From positions 293,378 to 357,377 of the forward strand of contig JAAOXG010000020.1 in assembly GCA_013036995.1 (NCBI GenBank): DNA of 64,000 nt. The letters run 5' to 3'. Below the pieces are notes generated by a model. The model made no database searches. It had not been told where the DNA came from and saw only the letters and a list, made by a program, of their open reading frames with translations. Below are positions 25,707 to 35,497 of the stretch, piece after piece; positions within the stretch are counted from its first letter, which is position 1, and each line of letters starts with the position of its first letter. Both the position numbers and the translations under genes were made by a program. This DNA comes from Lacrimispora defluvii. Its GTDB lineage: Bacteria > Bacillota > Clostridia > Lachnospirales > Lachnospiraceae.

Positions 25707-26246
25707 ATGGCAAAGGACGGCACAGCAAGAGGTGGCCAGCGTGTTGGCGCAGGAAGAAAATCAAAAGCTCTAACAGATAAAATTGCTGATGGCAGATTAA
25801 ACGGGGCTCAAGTACTGCCGGAGCCAGCAGAAATGGAAGGCACGGATGTTCCTCCAGTAAAAGATTATCTAAAGGCGGCTCAGAAAAACGGTAAAGACCT
25901 CTGTGCAGAAGATATTTATATAGAAACCTATAAATGGTTAAAGGATCGTAGCTGCGAAATGTTAGTAAACAACCAGCTGATCGAGCAATATGCCATGAGT
26001 GTTTCTCGTTGGATTCAGTGCGAGGAGTGTATTTCAGAATATGGATTTCTTGCAAAGCATCCTACTACATCGGCAGCCATAGCATCACCGTATGTTGCTA
26101 TGAGCCGTGAATACATGAAACAAGTAAATCAGTGTTGGTATCAGATTTACCAGATTGTTAAAGAAAACTGCTCTGTAGAGTTCGGTGGCAGAAGTCCACA
26201 AGATGATTTAATGGAGCGGTTATTATCTGCTCGGAAAGGAAAATAA
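25707..26246 (+). CDS. Phage terminase small subunit (P27 family)
   Basis: 179 residues. GRKSKALTDKIADGR at the N-terminus and the helical region YKWLKDRSCEMLVNNQLIEQYAMSVSRWIQCEEC...YMKQVNQCWYQIYQIV fit the P27-family small terminase, which recognises the packaging site. It starts 117 bases after the HNH gene. Confidence 0.88.
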   Translation: MAKDGTARGGQRVGAGRKSKALTDKIADGRLNGAQVLPEPAEMEGTDVPPVKDYLKAAQKNGKDLCAEDIYIETYKWLKDRSCEMLVNNQLIEQYAMSVSRWIQCEECISEYGFLAKHPTTSAAIASPYVAMSREYMKQVNQCWYQIYQIVKENCSVEFGGRSPQDDLMERLLSARKGK

Positions 26247-26247
26247 T

Positions 26248-27483
26248 ATGCTGATTGAAAAAAAGAATACAAAAGACCTGCTTCCTGCTAAATACAATCC
26301 TCGTAAGGATTTAAAACCCGGTGATGCAGAGTATGAAAAGCTGAAACGCTCTATCGAGCAATTCGGGTATGTGGAGCCGATTATCTGGAATAAGGTTACT
26401 GACAATGTTGTAGGTGGCCATCAAAGACTTAAAGTACTCATTGATATGGGTATATCAGAAGTTGAATGCGTCATCGTTGAGATGGATGAGGAAAAGGAAA
26501 AAGCCCTCAATATCGCTCTAAATAAAATTAGCGGTGATTGGGATAAGGATAAGCTTGCCCTCTTGATTGCTGATTTACAAGGTGCAGATTTTGACGTATC
26601 TCTTACTGGATTTGACCCTAAAGAACTGGATGACTTATTTAAAGATACCATTAAGGATGGAATTCACGATGATGACTTTGATGTGGATGAAGAATTAAAA
26701 AAGCCCGCAATCAGCAAGTTTGGGGACATATGGGCATTGGGTAGGCACAGGCTGGTATGTGGTGACTCCACAAAAAAAGAAACCTATGATGTGCTGATGA
26801 ATAAAAACAAGGCGAATTTGTGTGTGACAGACCCTCCCTACAACGTAAATTATGAAGGCTCTGCAGGGAAAATCAAAAATGATCATATGACAAACGATGC
26901 CTTTTATCAATTCCTCTTAGATGCCTTTATCAATATTGAAGAAGCATTAGCAGACGATGCCTCCATCTATGTATTTCATGCCGACACCGAAGGGTTTAAT
27001 TTTAGAAAAGCCTTCTCGGATGCCGGTTTTTATTTATCCGGTTGCTGTATATGGAAAAAGGACTCCCTTGTACTTGGACGTTCACCATATCAATGGCAAC
27101 ACGAACCAGTGCTTTATGGTTGGAAGAAGAAAGGAAGACATCAGTGGTATACGGGAAGAAAAGAAACTACCATATGGGAGTTTGATAAACCAAAGAGAAA
27201 TGGTGATCATCCTACGATGAAGCCGATTCCTCTTCTTGCCTATCCTATTTTGAATTCCTCTATGAGTAACACAATTGTACTCGATCCCTTTGGAGGAAGT
27301 GGAAGTACATTAATTGCTTGTGAGCAGTCAGAGCGTATTTGCTACACAGTGGAACTAGATGAGAAATTCTGTGATGTTATTGTAAAACGCTATATTGAGC
27401 AAGTCGGAACTTCAAAAGAAGTAAGTGTTCAAAGGGACGGACTCACTTATAAATACGATGAATTGGAGGTAGCCAATGAATAA
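26248..27483 (+). CDS. Phage DNA methyltransferase with N-terminal ParB-like domain
   Basis: 411 residues. Residues about 1-100 are a ParB/sulfiredoxin-like domain (NPRKDLKPG, IEQFGYVEPIIWNKVTDNVVGGHQRL). The methylase has catalytic DPPYNVNY near residue 195 and SAM motif LDPFGGSGSTLIACEQ near 350, the beta-class order. It modifies adenine-N6 or cytosine-N4, probably to shield phage DNA from host restriction. It overlaps the next methylase gene by eight bases. Confidence 0.92.
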   Translation: MLIEKKNTKDLLPAKYNPRKDLKPGDAEYEKLKRSIEQFGYVEPIIWNKVTDNVVGGHQRLKVLIDMGISEVECVIVEMDEEKEKALNIALNKISGDWDKDKLALLIADLQGADFDVSLTGFDPKELDDLFKDTIKDGIHDDDFDVDEELKKPAISKFGDIWALGRHRLVCGDSTKKETYDVLMNKNKANLCVTDPPYNVNYEGSAGKIKNDHMTNDAFYQFLLDAFINIEEALADDASIYVFHADTEGFNFRKAFSDAGFYLSGCCIWKKDSLVLGRSPYQWQHEPVLYGWKKKGRHQWYTGRKETTIWEFDKPKRNGDHPTMKPIPLLAYPILNSSMSNTIVLDPFGGSGSTLIACEQSERICYTVELDEKFCDVIVKRYIEQVGTSKEVSVQRDGLTYKYDELEVANE

Positions 27484-29230
27484 ACTGACCCTAGGCAGTC
27501 TTTTTGACGGCTCGGGCGGTTTTCCTTTAGGCGGTTTAATTTCCGGTATTACCCCAGTATGGGCATCGGAAATTGAACCGTTTCCTATTAGGGTGACAAC
27601 CAAAAGGCTGCCTTTTATCAAACATTATGGAGATATTTCTTGCATGGATGGCAGCGAGATAGAACCAGTAGATATCATTACCTTTGGCTCCCCTTGCCAA
27701 GATTTATCCATAGCAGGTAAGCGTGATGGCTTGGATGGTAAACGTTCAAGTCTTTTTTATGAAGCCATCCGAATCGTAAAAGAAATGAGGTGTGCAACAG
27801 ATGGCAAAAAACCAAGATATATTGTCTGGGAAAATGTGCCTGGAGCATTCTCATCAAACAAAGGAGAAGATTTCAGATGTGTCCTTGAAGGCGTCTGCCA
27901 CATCGAAGATGAAACCATATCAATTCCTAAAACTGATAAATGGAAACCAGCAGGAAGTATCGTGGGAGATCATTTCTCCCTTGCCTGGCGAGTGCTGGAT
28001 GCTCAATACTGGGGAGTTCCCCAACGAAGAAAACGAATCTTCCTTGTCGCAGATTTTGCAGGTGGGGGTGCCGGAGAAATACTATTTAAGTCAGAAGGCT
28101 TGTCTGGGTATTCTAAGGAGAGCATCCGCTCGTGGCAAGGTGCTACCAGCTATATTGCAGACAGCACTGGAGCGGCAGGCACAATCTGCTTAAATGACCA
28201 GGGCGGTAATCGTATGGATGTGACAAAGGATATTACTTGTACCCTACGTGCTAAGTCAAATCATCCACCTTGTGTTATGGACTCGGCTGTTTTTGATAAT
28301 CACGGAAAGGATACTCGTTTTAGTGGGCCGATTGATGTTGCACCAACTATTTCTGCTACTTATGGAACAGGCGGCAACAATCAGCCATTTGTTGTGGAAA
28401 ATCCTAAGACCTACGATGTGCGATTTACCTCAGAAGGAACAATCAATGCACGTTCAAATGTCTATGAAAGTGATACGGCAAGAACCATTGATACGTCTGG
28501 CAATGCTCCGGATAGCAATCAAGGTGGTATTGCTGTGGTAGAAAGTTATGCCTTGCAAGGCTCTATGATAGGCAGAGATGACAAGAATGGACCACGAGGT
28601 GATGGTGTTAATGAGGAAGTCAGCTTTACTTTAAATACTGTAGATAAGCACGCTGTCGTTTATGCGATTGATAGGGAGTCTTTCAACTGTGGTCAAAACT
28701 ATGCTAGAAATCTTGGAATAACAGAAGATGGGATAAGTTCAACACTAAATGCACAGGGTCCTAGCGCAGTTGCAACCCCTACTTACTCATCAAGTAAGGC
28801 ATCATTTTTTACAAATGCCGAGAAAGAACTTGCTAATACTTTAGTTGCCACAGATTATAAAGATCCACCGCTTATTAATGGTAATGACGGTATAGAATAC
28901 ACAGTCAGAAGGCTGACACCAACAGAGTGTGCAAGGTTGCAGGGTTTCCCCGATTGGTGGTGTAGTGATTTAGGGATAGAAAACCCAACGATGGATGACC
29001 TTCGCACCTGGTATGACATATTTGAAACACACCGTAAAGTGACCGGCAGTTATTCAAAAGCCAAGACACTAAAGCAAATATCTAAGTGGCTAAAGAATCC
29101 GCATTCTGATTCTGCTGAATATAAGATGTGGGGCAATGGAGTGGCTCTTCCCAATGTATGTTTTGTGCTGTCTGGTATTGTTTGGTATACACAATTAGAA
29201 GGAAATATTAAATCCATATTTCTATTCTAA
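27476..29230 (+). CDS. Phage DNA cytosine-C5 methyltransferase
   Basis: 584 residues, longer than the usual 330-450. The N-terminus has LGSLFDGSGGFPLGG and the catalytic GSPCQDLSIAGKRDGL, then YWGVPQRRKRIFLVADF. A large central region (about 200-470) contains repeated motifs of the type CTLRAKSNHPP, APTISATYGTG, ARTIDTSGNAPD and STLNAQGPSA, probably several target-recognition modules. The C-terminus carries YTVRRLTPTECARLQGFPDWW and a GNGVALP variant. Repeated modules suggest more than one recognition site. Confidence 0.92.
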   Translation: MNKLTLGSLFDGSGGFPLGGLISGITPVWASEIEPFPIRVTTKRLPFIKHYGDISCMDGSEIEPVDIITFGSPCQDLSIAGKRDGLDGKRSSLFYEAIRIVKEMRCATDGKKPRYIVWENVPGAFSSNKGEDFRCVLEGVCHIEDETISIPKTDKWKPAGSIVGDHFSLAWRVLDAQYWGVPQRRKRIFLVADFAGGGAGEILFKSEGLSGYSKESIRSWQGATSYIADSTGAAGTICLNDQGGNRMDVTKDITCTLRAKSNHPPCVMDSAVFDNHGKDTRFSGPIDVAPTISATYGTGGNNQPFVVENPKTYDVRFTSEGTINARSNVYESDTARTIDTSGNAPDSNQGGIAVVESYALQGSMIGRDDKNGPRGDGVNEEVSFTLNTVDKHAVVYAIDRESFNCGQNYARNLGITEDGISSTLNAQGPSAVATPTYSSSKASFFTNAEKELANTLVATDYKDPPLINGNDGIEYTVRRLTPTECARLQGFPDWWCSDLGIENPTMDDLRTWYDIFETHRKVTGSYSKAKTLKQISKWLKNPHSDSAEYKMWGNGVALPNVCFVLSGIVWYTQLEGNIKSIFLF

Positions 29231-29244
29231 AGTAGCGATAAAAA

Positions 29245-29276
29245 GCTTGATAAATAAGTGTTTTAGAGTGATATAT
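29245..29276 (+). promoter_or_regulatory. Promoter-like module, copy 1
   Basis: GCTTGA (29245-29250), 11 bases, then TTTAGAGTGATATAT (29262-29276) recurs with identical spacing at 48815-48846. TTGATA and the TATAT box resemble -35 and -10 with an 18-19 base gap. It lies 30 bases before the next gene. Confidence 0.55.
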
Positions 29277-29306
29277 GTACATACCAAAACAAAGGAGGTT
29301 TTGTAC

Positions 29307-29999
29307 ATGATCATTAATTATAACGTAACAGGGTCAGAGCGAAAGAGGTTAGTCACAGCACTTAGCGACATCACAGGTGTTAAAGCAAAGTACCTTGGAA
29401 TGCCCAGCATGGCTTACGAGGTGGATGCCTTTATCATCGACAAAAATGGGAGCCTTGAATTTAGTGATAAGGCAGACAGCGAAGAAATCGAAAACGTAGC
29501 CCAGTGTTTGGCAAGGGAGGGTTTTATTGCAGAGGAGCAAATTAACGTCACTGAGGGCAAACAAACCGCAGACAGCGAGGCTTTAAGCCTTTGCGTATCA
29601 ATGCCAAGGAGTAGCTTTTCAGAAAAGGCACTTGAAAACCTAAAAGCGATTATTGAGGCAAAAGGCGATCTTATCCGTCATGCACTTGAGGCAGAAGACT
29701 TACCGATTGAAATTTCTGAAGATGAAGTTTCATTTCCATGGTTTAAAGAAATACCAGCACCAGAAGAGGTTAAGGCTTACAACCATTTTATTTCTGCACT
29801 TTGCGAGATGGCAAGAAACCAGAAACGCATTACTGCAAAAGAAAAGGAAATCCCAAATGAAAAATACGCATTTAGATGCTTTTTGCTCCGTCTTGGATTT
29901 ATTGGCAAAGAGTATAAAGAAGAACGAAAAATATTGCTCAGAAATCTAACCGGTTCTGCGGCATTCAAAGGAGGAGTAAAAAATGAAGATAATCAGTAA
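29307..29999 (+). CDS. Phage hypothetical protein (virulence-related-protein type)
   Basis: 230 residues, resembling proteins annotated as virulence-related in clostridial prophages, without a proven function. N-terminal beta-rich part (YNVTGSERKRLVTALSDITGVKAKYLG, then YEVDAFIIDKNGSLE), acidic middle, and a basic C-terminal stretch. The ATG at 29307 follows AAAGGAGGTT. Its 3' end overlaps the next gene by 17 bases. Confidence 0.75.
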   Translation: MIINYNVTGSERKRLVTALSDITGVKAKYLGMPSMAYEVDAFIIDKNGSLEFSDKADSEEIENVAQCLAREGFIAEEQINVTEGKQTADSEALSLCVSMPRSSFSEKALENLKAIIEAKGDLIRHALEAEDLPIEISEDEVSFPWFKEIPAPEEVKAYNHFISALCEMARNQKRITAKEKEIPNEKYAFRCFLLRLGFIGKEYKEERKILLRNLTGSAAFKGGVKNEDNQ

Positions 30000-30213
30000 A
30001 GAACAACTGCTAAACCTTCGTGAGAAGTACCCTGCTGGATGTCGAGTAGAACTATTAAAGATGGATGATATTCAAGCTCCAAAGATTGGTACAAAAGGAA
30101 CAGTTGTAGGAGTTGACGATATTGGTTCTATTATGGTGCGTTGGGATTCAGGCTCCAGCCTCTCAGTCGCTTTTGGCGAAGACCTGTGCAGGAGGATTCA
30201 CGATGATAGATAA
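29983..30213 (+). CDS. DUF4314-type protein
   Basis: 76 residues: YPAGCRVELLKMDDIQAPKIGTKGTVVGVDDIGSIMVRWDSGSSLSVAFGEDLCRRI is the DUF4314 pattern, an SH3-like beta barrel common in phage and ICE accessory operons. Role unknown. Confidence 0.85.
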   Translation: MKIISKEQLLNLREKYPAGCRVELLKMDDIQAPKIGTKGTVVGVDDIGSIMVRWDSGSSLSVAFGEDLCRRIHDDR

Positions 30214-30382
30214 GATAAAACAACAGATTCTTGCTATTCGTGAAACAGGTGAAACCAATATGTTTGATGTACGAAAAGTACAGGAAATAGCTCTAAGGGA
30301 AGGATATGACGAGTTATTTCTTTACCTTGCAGATAACATTGGGGCTTATTCCAGGTTCATTCTGACCGGTAAGGAGGAATAA
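30203..30382 (+). CDS. DUF5049-type small protein
   Basis: 59 residues: IKQQILAIRETGETNMFDVRKVQEIALREGYDELFLYL, the DUF5049 pattern. ATG 30203 sits behind AGGAGG and overlaps the DUF4314 gene by 11 bases. These two genes travel together in clostridial prophages. Role unknown. Confidence 0.82.
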   Translation: MIDKIKQQILAIRETGETNMFDVRKVQEIALREGYDELFLYLADNIGAYSRFILTGKEE

Positions 30383-30386
30383 AGCC

Positions 30387-30611
30387 ATGTGGAAAGAAGG
30401 TAGCATCAAAGTTCATGACAGTATCATCCATTATTGGGTAAAGTGCTATGAGAGAGGCTCTGAATTTGGCATTGACGAAGGACGCATCTCTAAGTTGATG
30501 CTTAAGCGTAACGGAAAGATTATTGCAAATTATGACCGAGGCTGGGACATTGAACCTGTGGATGAGGATGCAGAAATTGCGCTTGCAATCCTATTGCTAG
30601 AACACAACTAA
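30387..30611 (+). CDS. Hypothetical phage protein
   Basis: 74 residues, acidic, mostly beta-strand by eye (IHYWVKCYERGSEFGIDEGRISKLMLKRNGKIIANYDRGWDIEP). Found with DUF4314/DUF5049 genes upstream of large terminase genes. A hairpin, CAGTGCCAA with TTGGCTCTG at about 30626-30644, lies just after it. Confidence 0.78.
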   Translation: MWKEGSIKVHDSIIHYWVKCYERGSEFGIDEGRISKLMLKRNGKIIANYDRGWDIEPVDEDAEIALAILLLEHN

Positions 30612-30719
30612 ATAGTAAAAGAGGACAGTGCCAAAATTGGCTCTGTTTCTCGTATGGATAGAATGATAAGGCTTGCTTGATGCAGGTCTATTTTTATGCT
30701 TGTTGGGAGGTGACCGCAT

Positions 30720-32321
30720 ATTAGAAAGTTGAAGAAATATAAACCGACAGCTTTTATGGCAAAGGAATCTTATTACGATAAAGATGCTGCAGACTATGCG
30801 GTCAACTTTATTGAATGCTTAAGCCATACCAAAGGTAAATGGTCAGGAAAGCCTTTTGAACTCATAGATTGGCAAGAGCAAATCATCAGAGATATTTTTG
30901 GAACACTTAAACCAAATGGATATAGACAGTTTAATACAGCTTATATTGAGATACCAAAGAAAATGGGTAAATCAGAACTTGCGGCTGCTGTTGCCCTACT
31001 TCTTTGTTGTGGTGATGGTGAAGAAAGAGCGGAGGTTTACGGTTGTGCTGCAGATCGTCAGCAAGCATCGATAGTATTTGAAGTTGCAGCTGATATGGTT
31101 CGTATGAGCCCGGCACTTAGTAAACGAGTTAAAATCCTGTCGGCAACAAAGCGTATTGTTTTTCAGCCGACAAATAGTTTTTATCAAGTGCTTTCAGCTG
31201 AAGCCTATTCAAAACATGGTTTTAATATACACGGTGTTGTTTTTGATGAACTTCATACCCAGCCCAATAGAAAACTCTTTGATGTTATGACCAAGGGTTC
31301 TGGTGATGCAAGAACCCAACCGCTGTATTTTCTTATTACCACTGCAGGGTCAGACACCAAATCTATCTGCTATGAGACACATCAAAAAGCGAAAGACCTC
31401 TTGGAAGGGCGAAAGGTTGACCCTACATTTTATCCAGTTATTTATGGAGCAGACGAATCTGATGATTGGACTGATCCAAAAGTATGGAAAAAAGCAAATC
31501 CAAGCCTAGGGATTACAGTGGGAATCGACAAGGTAAAAGCCGCTTGTGAATCTGCAAAGCAAAATCCTGCAGAAGAGAATACATTTAGGCAGTTAAGACT
31601 TAATCAATGGGTCAAACAAGCAGTTAGATGGATGCCAATGGATAAGTGGGATAAATGTGCTTTTGCCGTAAATGAAGAAGACTTGCTTGGAAAAGTTTGC
31701 TATGGCGGTCTAGACCTTTCAAGTTCCATAGATATAACAGCATTTGTACTCGTGTTTCCACCGGAAGATGAAGATGACAAATATGTTGTTCTCCCCTATT
31801 TTTGGTTACCGGAAGAAACCCTTAATCTCAGAGTCAATCGTGACCATGTCCCCTACGATGTATGGGAAAAGCAAGGTTACCTTAAAACTACTGAAGGCAA
31901 TGTTGTGCATTATGGTTTCATTGAGAAGTTTATTGAAAGTCTTGGTGAGAAATATAATATTCGAGAGATTGCCTTTGACCGCTGGGGTGCAGTTCAGATG
32001 GTACAAAACCTTGAGGGCATGGGATTTACCGTTGTTCCTTTTGGACAGGGATTCAAAGACATGAGTCCACCAACCAAGGAACTTATGAAACTAACCTTGG
32101 AGGAAAAGGTCGCACATGGTGGACATCCTGTTCTTAGATGGATGATGGATAATATTTTTATTCGTACTGATCCGGCGGGCAACATTAAACCGGATAAAGA
32201 GAAGTCAACAGAAAAAATAGATGGTGCTGTAGCCACTATTATGGCTCTGGATAGAGCAATTCGCTGTGGCAATGATACGAGTGCTTCGGTTTATGACGGT
32301 CGGGGACTACTCGTGTTTTAG
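30720..32321 (+). CDS. Phage terminase large subunit
   Basis: About 533 residues. ATPase motifs are IPKKMGKSELAAA (Walker A-like), VVFDELHTQ (Walker B) and LITTAGSD (coupling); the nuclease domain has GLDLSSSIDITAFVLV and late acidic residues (DGAVATIMALDRA). It packages DNA through the portal. Start uncertain: GGGAGGTGA (30705-30713) is well placed for an ATT at 30720, whereas the first standard start is TTG 30729. Confidence 0.92.
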   Translation: MRKLKKYKPTAFMAKESYYDKDAADYAVNFIECLSHTKGKWSGKPFELIDWQEQIIRDIFGTLKPNGYRQFNTAYIEIPKKMGKSELAAAVALLLCCGDGEERAEVYGCAADRQQASIVFEVAADMVRMSPALSKRVKILSATKRIVFQPTNSFYQVLSAEAYSKHGFNIHGVVFDELHTQPNRKLFDVMTKGSGDARTQPLYFLITTAGSDTKSICYETHQKAKDLLEGRKVDPTFYPVIYGADESDDWTDPKVWKKANPSLGITVGIDKVKAACESAKQNPAEENTFRQLRLNQWVKQAVRWMPMDKWDKCAFAVNEEDLLGKVCYGGLDLSSSIDITAFVLVFPPEDEDDKYVVLPYFWLPEETLNLRVNRDHVPYDVWEKQGYLKTTEGNVVHYGFIEKFIESLGEKYNIREIAFDRWGAVQMVQNLEGMGFTVVPFGQGFKDMSPPTKELMKLTLEEKVAHGGHPVLRWMMDNIFIRTDPAGNIKPDKEKSTEKIDGAVATIMALDRAIRCGNDTSASVYDGRGLLVF

Positions 32322-32333
32322 GAGAGGAGAGTG

Positions 32334-33596
32334 ATGCAGATGGGGCTATTTTCGAATATTTTTAAAGCCCGTGACAAACCACAAAATCGAACTGCAGGGA
32401 GCAACTATAGTTTCCTTTTTGGCGGCTCGACAAGCGGCAAGCCTGTTAATGAGCATACAGCCATGCAAATGACTGCAGTGTATTCCTGCGTGAGGATATT
32501 AGCAGAGGCTGTGGCAGGGCTTCCCCTTCATCTATACAAATACACCGATAGCGGCGGTAAGGAGAAAGCACTTTCTCATCCGCTATATTTTTTATTACAT
32601 GATGAGCCAAATCCAGAGATGAGTTCTTTCGTTTTCCGCGAGACGATGATGACTCATCTTTTATTATGGGGCAATGCCTATGCTCAGATTATTCGAAACG
32701 GCAAAGGTGAAGTCATAGCACTGTATCCACTAATGCCAAATCGAATGTCTGTGGATCGAGATTCCAGTGGAAATCTCTATTATTCTTACACCAGGTATTC
32801 CGATGATGCACCAACGATGAACGGTGTGACGGTTACATTAAGACCAAGCGATGTACTTCATATTCCAGGTTTAGGCTTTGATGGTCTTGTGGGTTACTCG
32901 CCGATTGCTATGGCTAAGAATGCTATAGGTATGGCAATAGCATGTGAGGAATATGGAGCTAAGTTCTTTGCTAATGGGGCAGCACCAGGAGGGGTACTCG
33001 AGCATCCTGGCACCATTAAAGACCCTCAGAAAGTAAGGGAAAGTTGGAATGCAGCCTATCAAGGGAGTAGCAACTCTCATCGCATAGCAGTACTTGAAGA
33101 AGGCATGAAATACCAGCCAATTGGCATCTCGCCGGAGCAAGCTCAGTTTTTAGAAACAAGGAAATTTCAAATTAATGAAATCGCTCGAATTTTTCGTGTG
33201 CCTCCACATATGGTTGGAGACTTGGAAAAGTCGAGCTTTTCTAATATTGAACAGCAATCACTAGAGTTTGTGAAATACACCTTGGACCCTTGGGTAATTC
33301 GGTGGGAGCAGGCCATTAGCAGAGCGCTTTTAAGATCAGATGAAAAGAAACAGTATTTTTCCAAGTTTAACGTAGATGGTTTACTTCGTGGAGATTATGT
33401 TTCTCGAATGAGCGGCTATGCAACCGCCAGACAAAACGGATGGATGAGCGCCAATGATATTAGGGAGCTTGAGAACCTAGACCGAATTCCACCTGAGCTT
33501 GGAGGAGATTTATACCTAATTAACGGCAATATGACCAAACTTGCGGATGCGGGCATATTTGCAAATAAAGAAGGATTGGAGGAAACAGCCAAATGA
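32334..33596 (+). CDS. HK97-type portal protein
   Basis: 420 residues. MQMTAVYSCVRILAEAVAGLPLHLY, LHDEPNPEMSSFVFRETMMTHLLLWGNAYAQI and FRVPPHMVGDLEKSSFSNIEQQSLEF are hallmark stretches of the HK97 portal family. It forms the dodecameric vertex through which DNA enters. Overlaps the protease gene by four bases. Confidence 0.95.
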   Translation: MQMGLFSNIFKARDKPQNRTAGSNYSFLFGGSTSGKPVNEHTAMQMTAVYSCVRILAEAVAGLPLHLYKYTDSGGKEKALSHPLYFLLHDEPNPEMSSFVFRETMMTHLLLWGNAYAQIIRNGKGEVIALYPLMPNRMSVDRDSSGNLYYSYTRYSDDAPTMNGVTVTLRPSDVLHIPGLGFDGLVGYSPIAMAKNAIGMAIACEEYGAKFFANGAAPGGVLEHPGTIKDPQKVRESWNAAYQGSSNSHRIAVLEEGMKYQPIGISPEQAQFLETRKFQINEIARIFRVPPHMVGDLEKSSFSNIEQQSLEFVKYTLDPWVIRWEQAISRALLRSDEKKQYFSKFNVDGLLRGDYVSRMSGYATARQNGWMSANDIRELENLDRIPPELGGDLYLINGNMTKLADAGIFANKEGLEETAK

Positions 33597-34273
33597 AAAA
33601 GTTTTGGAACTGGGTGCGTGATTTAGATACACAAACACGAACCCTCTACCTTAACGGTGCAATTGCAGAGGAGAGTTGGTTTGAAGATGATGTTACTCCT
33701 GCGGCTTTTAAAGCAGAGCTTATGAGTGGCGAAGGAGACATTGTTGTTTGGATCAACTCTCCCGGTGGCGATTGTATCGCAGCATCACAGATTTATAACA
33801 TGCTGATGGATTACAAGGGCAATGTCACTGTAAAAATTGACGGTATTGCAGCTTCAGCCGCATCGGTCATTGCAATGGCAGGAACAGAAGTCTTAATGTC
33901 ACCAACCTCACTCATGATGATCCATAACCCATTCACCATAGCCATTGGTGATAGTGAGGAGATGCAAAAGGCAATGCAAATGTTAGATGAAGTAAAGGAA
34001 AGTATCATCAATGCTTATGAACTGAAAACCGGTTTATCACGAACAAGGCTATCTCATCTTATGGATGCAGAAACATGGCTTAATGCCAATAAAGCGATTG
34101 AGCTTGGTTTTGCTGATGACATCATGTTTAGAACTGGAGAAAGTACTGTGCAAGATAGTTTTGTGTTTAGCCGAAGAGCAGTGACCAATTCATTAATGGA
34201 TAAGCTTAAAAAACCAGTTGTTAAACAATCAACCGAGCCGCTTTATGAGCGGCTTAATTTATTAAAATATTAG
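33593..34273 (+). CDS. Head maturation protease, ClpP-related
   Basis: 226 residues. IVVWINSPGGDCIAASQIYNML gives the oxyanion region, the serine lies in DGIAASAASVIAMAG, and the histidine in SLMMIHNPF. ClpP-like proteases cleave the scaffold part of the capsid protein during assembly. Next gene is the capsid protein. Confidence 0.93.
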   Translation: MKKFWNWVRDLDTQTRTLYLNGAIAEESWFEDDVTPAAFKAELMSGEGDIVVWINSPGGDCIAASQIYNMLMDYKGNVTVKIDGIAASAASVIAMAGTEVLMSPTSLMMIHNPFTIAIGDSEEMQKAMQMLDEVKESIINAYELKTGLSRTRLSHLMDAETWLNANKAIELGFADDIMFRTGESTVQDSFVFSRRAVTNSLMDKLKKPVVKQSTEPLYERLNLLKY

Positions 34274-34285
34274 GAGGAAATCAAA

Positions 34286-35485
34286 ATGAGTAAAATTCTT
34301 GAACTGCGTGAAAAACGCGCAAAAGCATGGGAAGCGGCAAAGGCATTTCTTGATTCAAAACGTGGCAGTGACGGGCTTGTTTCTGCAGAGGATGCGGTAA
34401 CCTACGACAGAATGGAAGAGGACATTGTTAATCTTGGTAAGGAAATCGCAAGACTGGAACGCCAAGAGGCACTTGAAGCAGAACTTAACAAACCTGTGAA
34501 TATGCCTCTTACTGGAAAACCAAATATTCCAGGGATGGAAACAAAGACTGGAAGAGCAAGTGATGATTATAAGAAGGCATTCTGGAATGTCATGCGAAGC
34601 AAAAATCCTAGACATGATGTACTCAATTCCCTCTCTGTAGGAACTGATTCTGAGGGTGGATATCTTGTTCCAGATGAATTTGAACGTACCCTAATTCAAA
34701 CCCTTGAGGAAGAAAATGTGTTCCGTAAGCTGGCAAAGATTATTCAGACTTCAAGCGGTGACAGAAAAATTCCTGTTGTAGTGACCAAAGGAACTGCGGC
34801 TTGGCTTGATGAAGGCGAGGAATTTGATGAGAGTGATTCTGTATTTGGTCAGACTTCCATTGGTGCATATAAGTTAGGTACGATGATTAAAGTCTCTGAT
34901 GAGCTCTTAAACGATAGTGTATTTAATCTTGAAAGCTATATTTCCACTGAGTTTGCCAGAAGAATTGGAGCAAAGGAAGAGGAAGCATTTCTTGTTGGAG
35001 ATGCTGACGGAAAACCCACAGGCATCTTTAATGCTACTGGTGGAGCACAACTTGGGATTACTGCAGGTTCGGCTACAGCTATTACAGCAGATGAGATTAT
35101 CGATCTTGTCTACTCATTAAAAGCACCATACAGAAAAAATGCAGTGTTCTTAATGAATGATGCAACGGTGAAAGCAATCCGTAAACTAAAAGACGGACAG
35201 GGCCAATATCTATGGCAGCCTTCGCTGACTGCGGGTACTCCAGATACATTGCTAAACCGTCCAGTATATACTTCAGCCTATGCGCCAATTATTGAGGCTG
35301 GGGCAAAGACCATCGCATTTGGTGACTTTGGCTACTACTGGATTGCGGACAGACAAGGACGTTCTTTCAAGCGTTTAAATGAGCTATTTGCAACCACTGG
35401 TCAAGTTGGTTTCCTTGCAAGTCAACGTGTAGACGGTAAACTGATCCTTCCTGAGGCTGTGAAAATCCTACAGCAAAAGGCTTAA
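34286..35485 (+). CDS. HK97-type major capsid protein
   Basis: 399 residues. An N-terminal coiled scaffold-like delta domain (about 1-90) is followed by the HK97 fold: SVGTDSEGGYLVPDEFERTLI, AWLDEGEEFDESDSVFGQTSIGAYKLGTMIKVSDELL, FLVGDADGKPTGIFNATGG. The upstream protease would remove the delta domain. Confidence 0.95.
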   Translation: MSKILELREKRAKAWEAAKAFLDSKRGSDGLVSAEDAVTYDRMEEDIVNLGKEIARLERQEALEAELNKPVNMPLTGKPNIPGMETKTGRASDDYKKAFWNVMRSKNPRHDVLNSLSVGTDSEGGYLVPDEFERTLIQTLEEENVFRKLAKIIQTSSGDRKIPVVVTKGTAAWLDEGEEFDESDSVFGQTSIGAYKLGTMIKVSDELLNDSVFNLESYISTEFARRIGAKEEEAFLVGDADGKPTGIFNATGGAQLGITAGSATAITADEIIDLVYSLKAPYRKNAVFLMNDATVKAIRKLKDGQGQYLWQPSLTAGTPDTLLNRPVYTSAYAPIIEAGAKTIAFGDFGYYWIADRQGRSFKRLNELFATTGQVGFLASQRVDGKLILPEAVKILQQKA

Positions 35486-35497
35486 TGGGAGGTGCAA

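Noticed and set aside
28248..28541. Open frame inside the phage C5 methylase gene
   Set aside because: Out-of-frame shadow of the repetitive central region; no ribosome-binding site.
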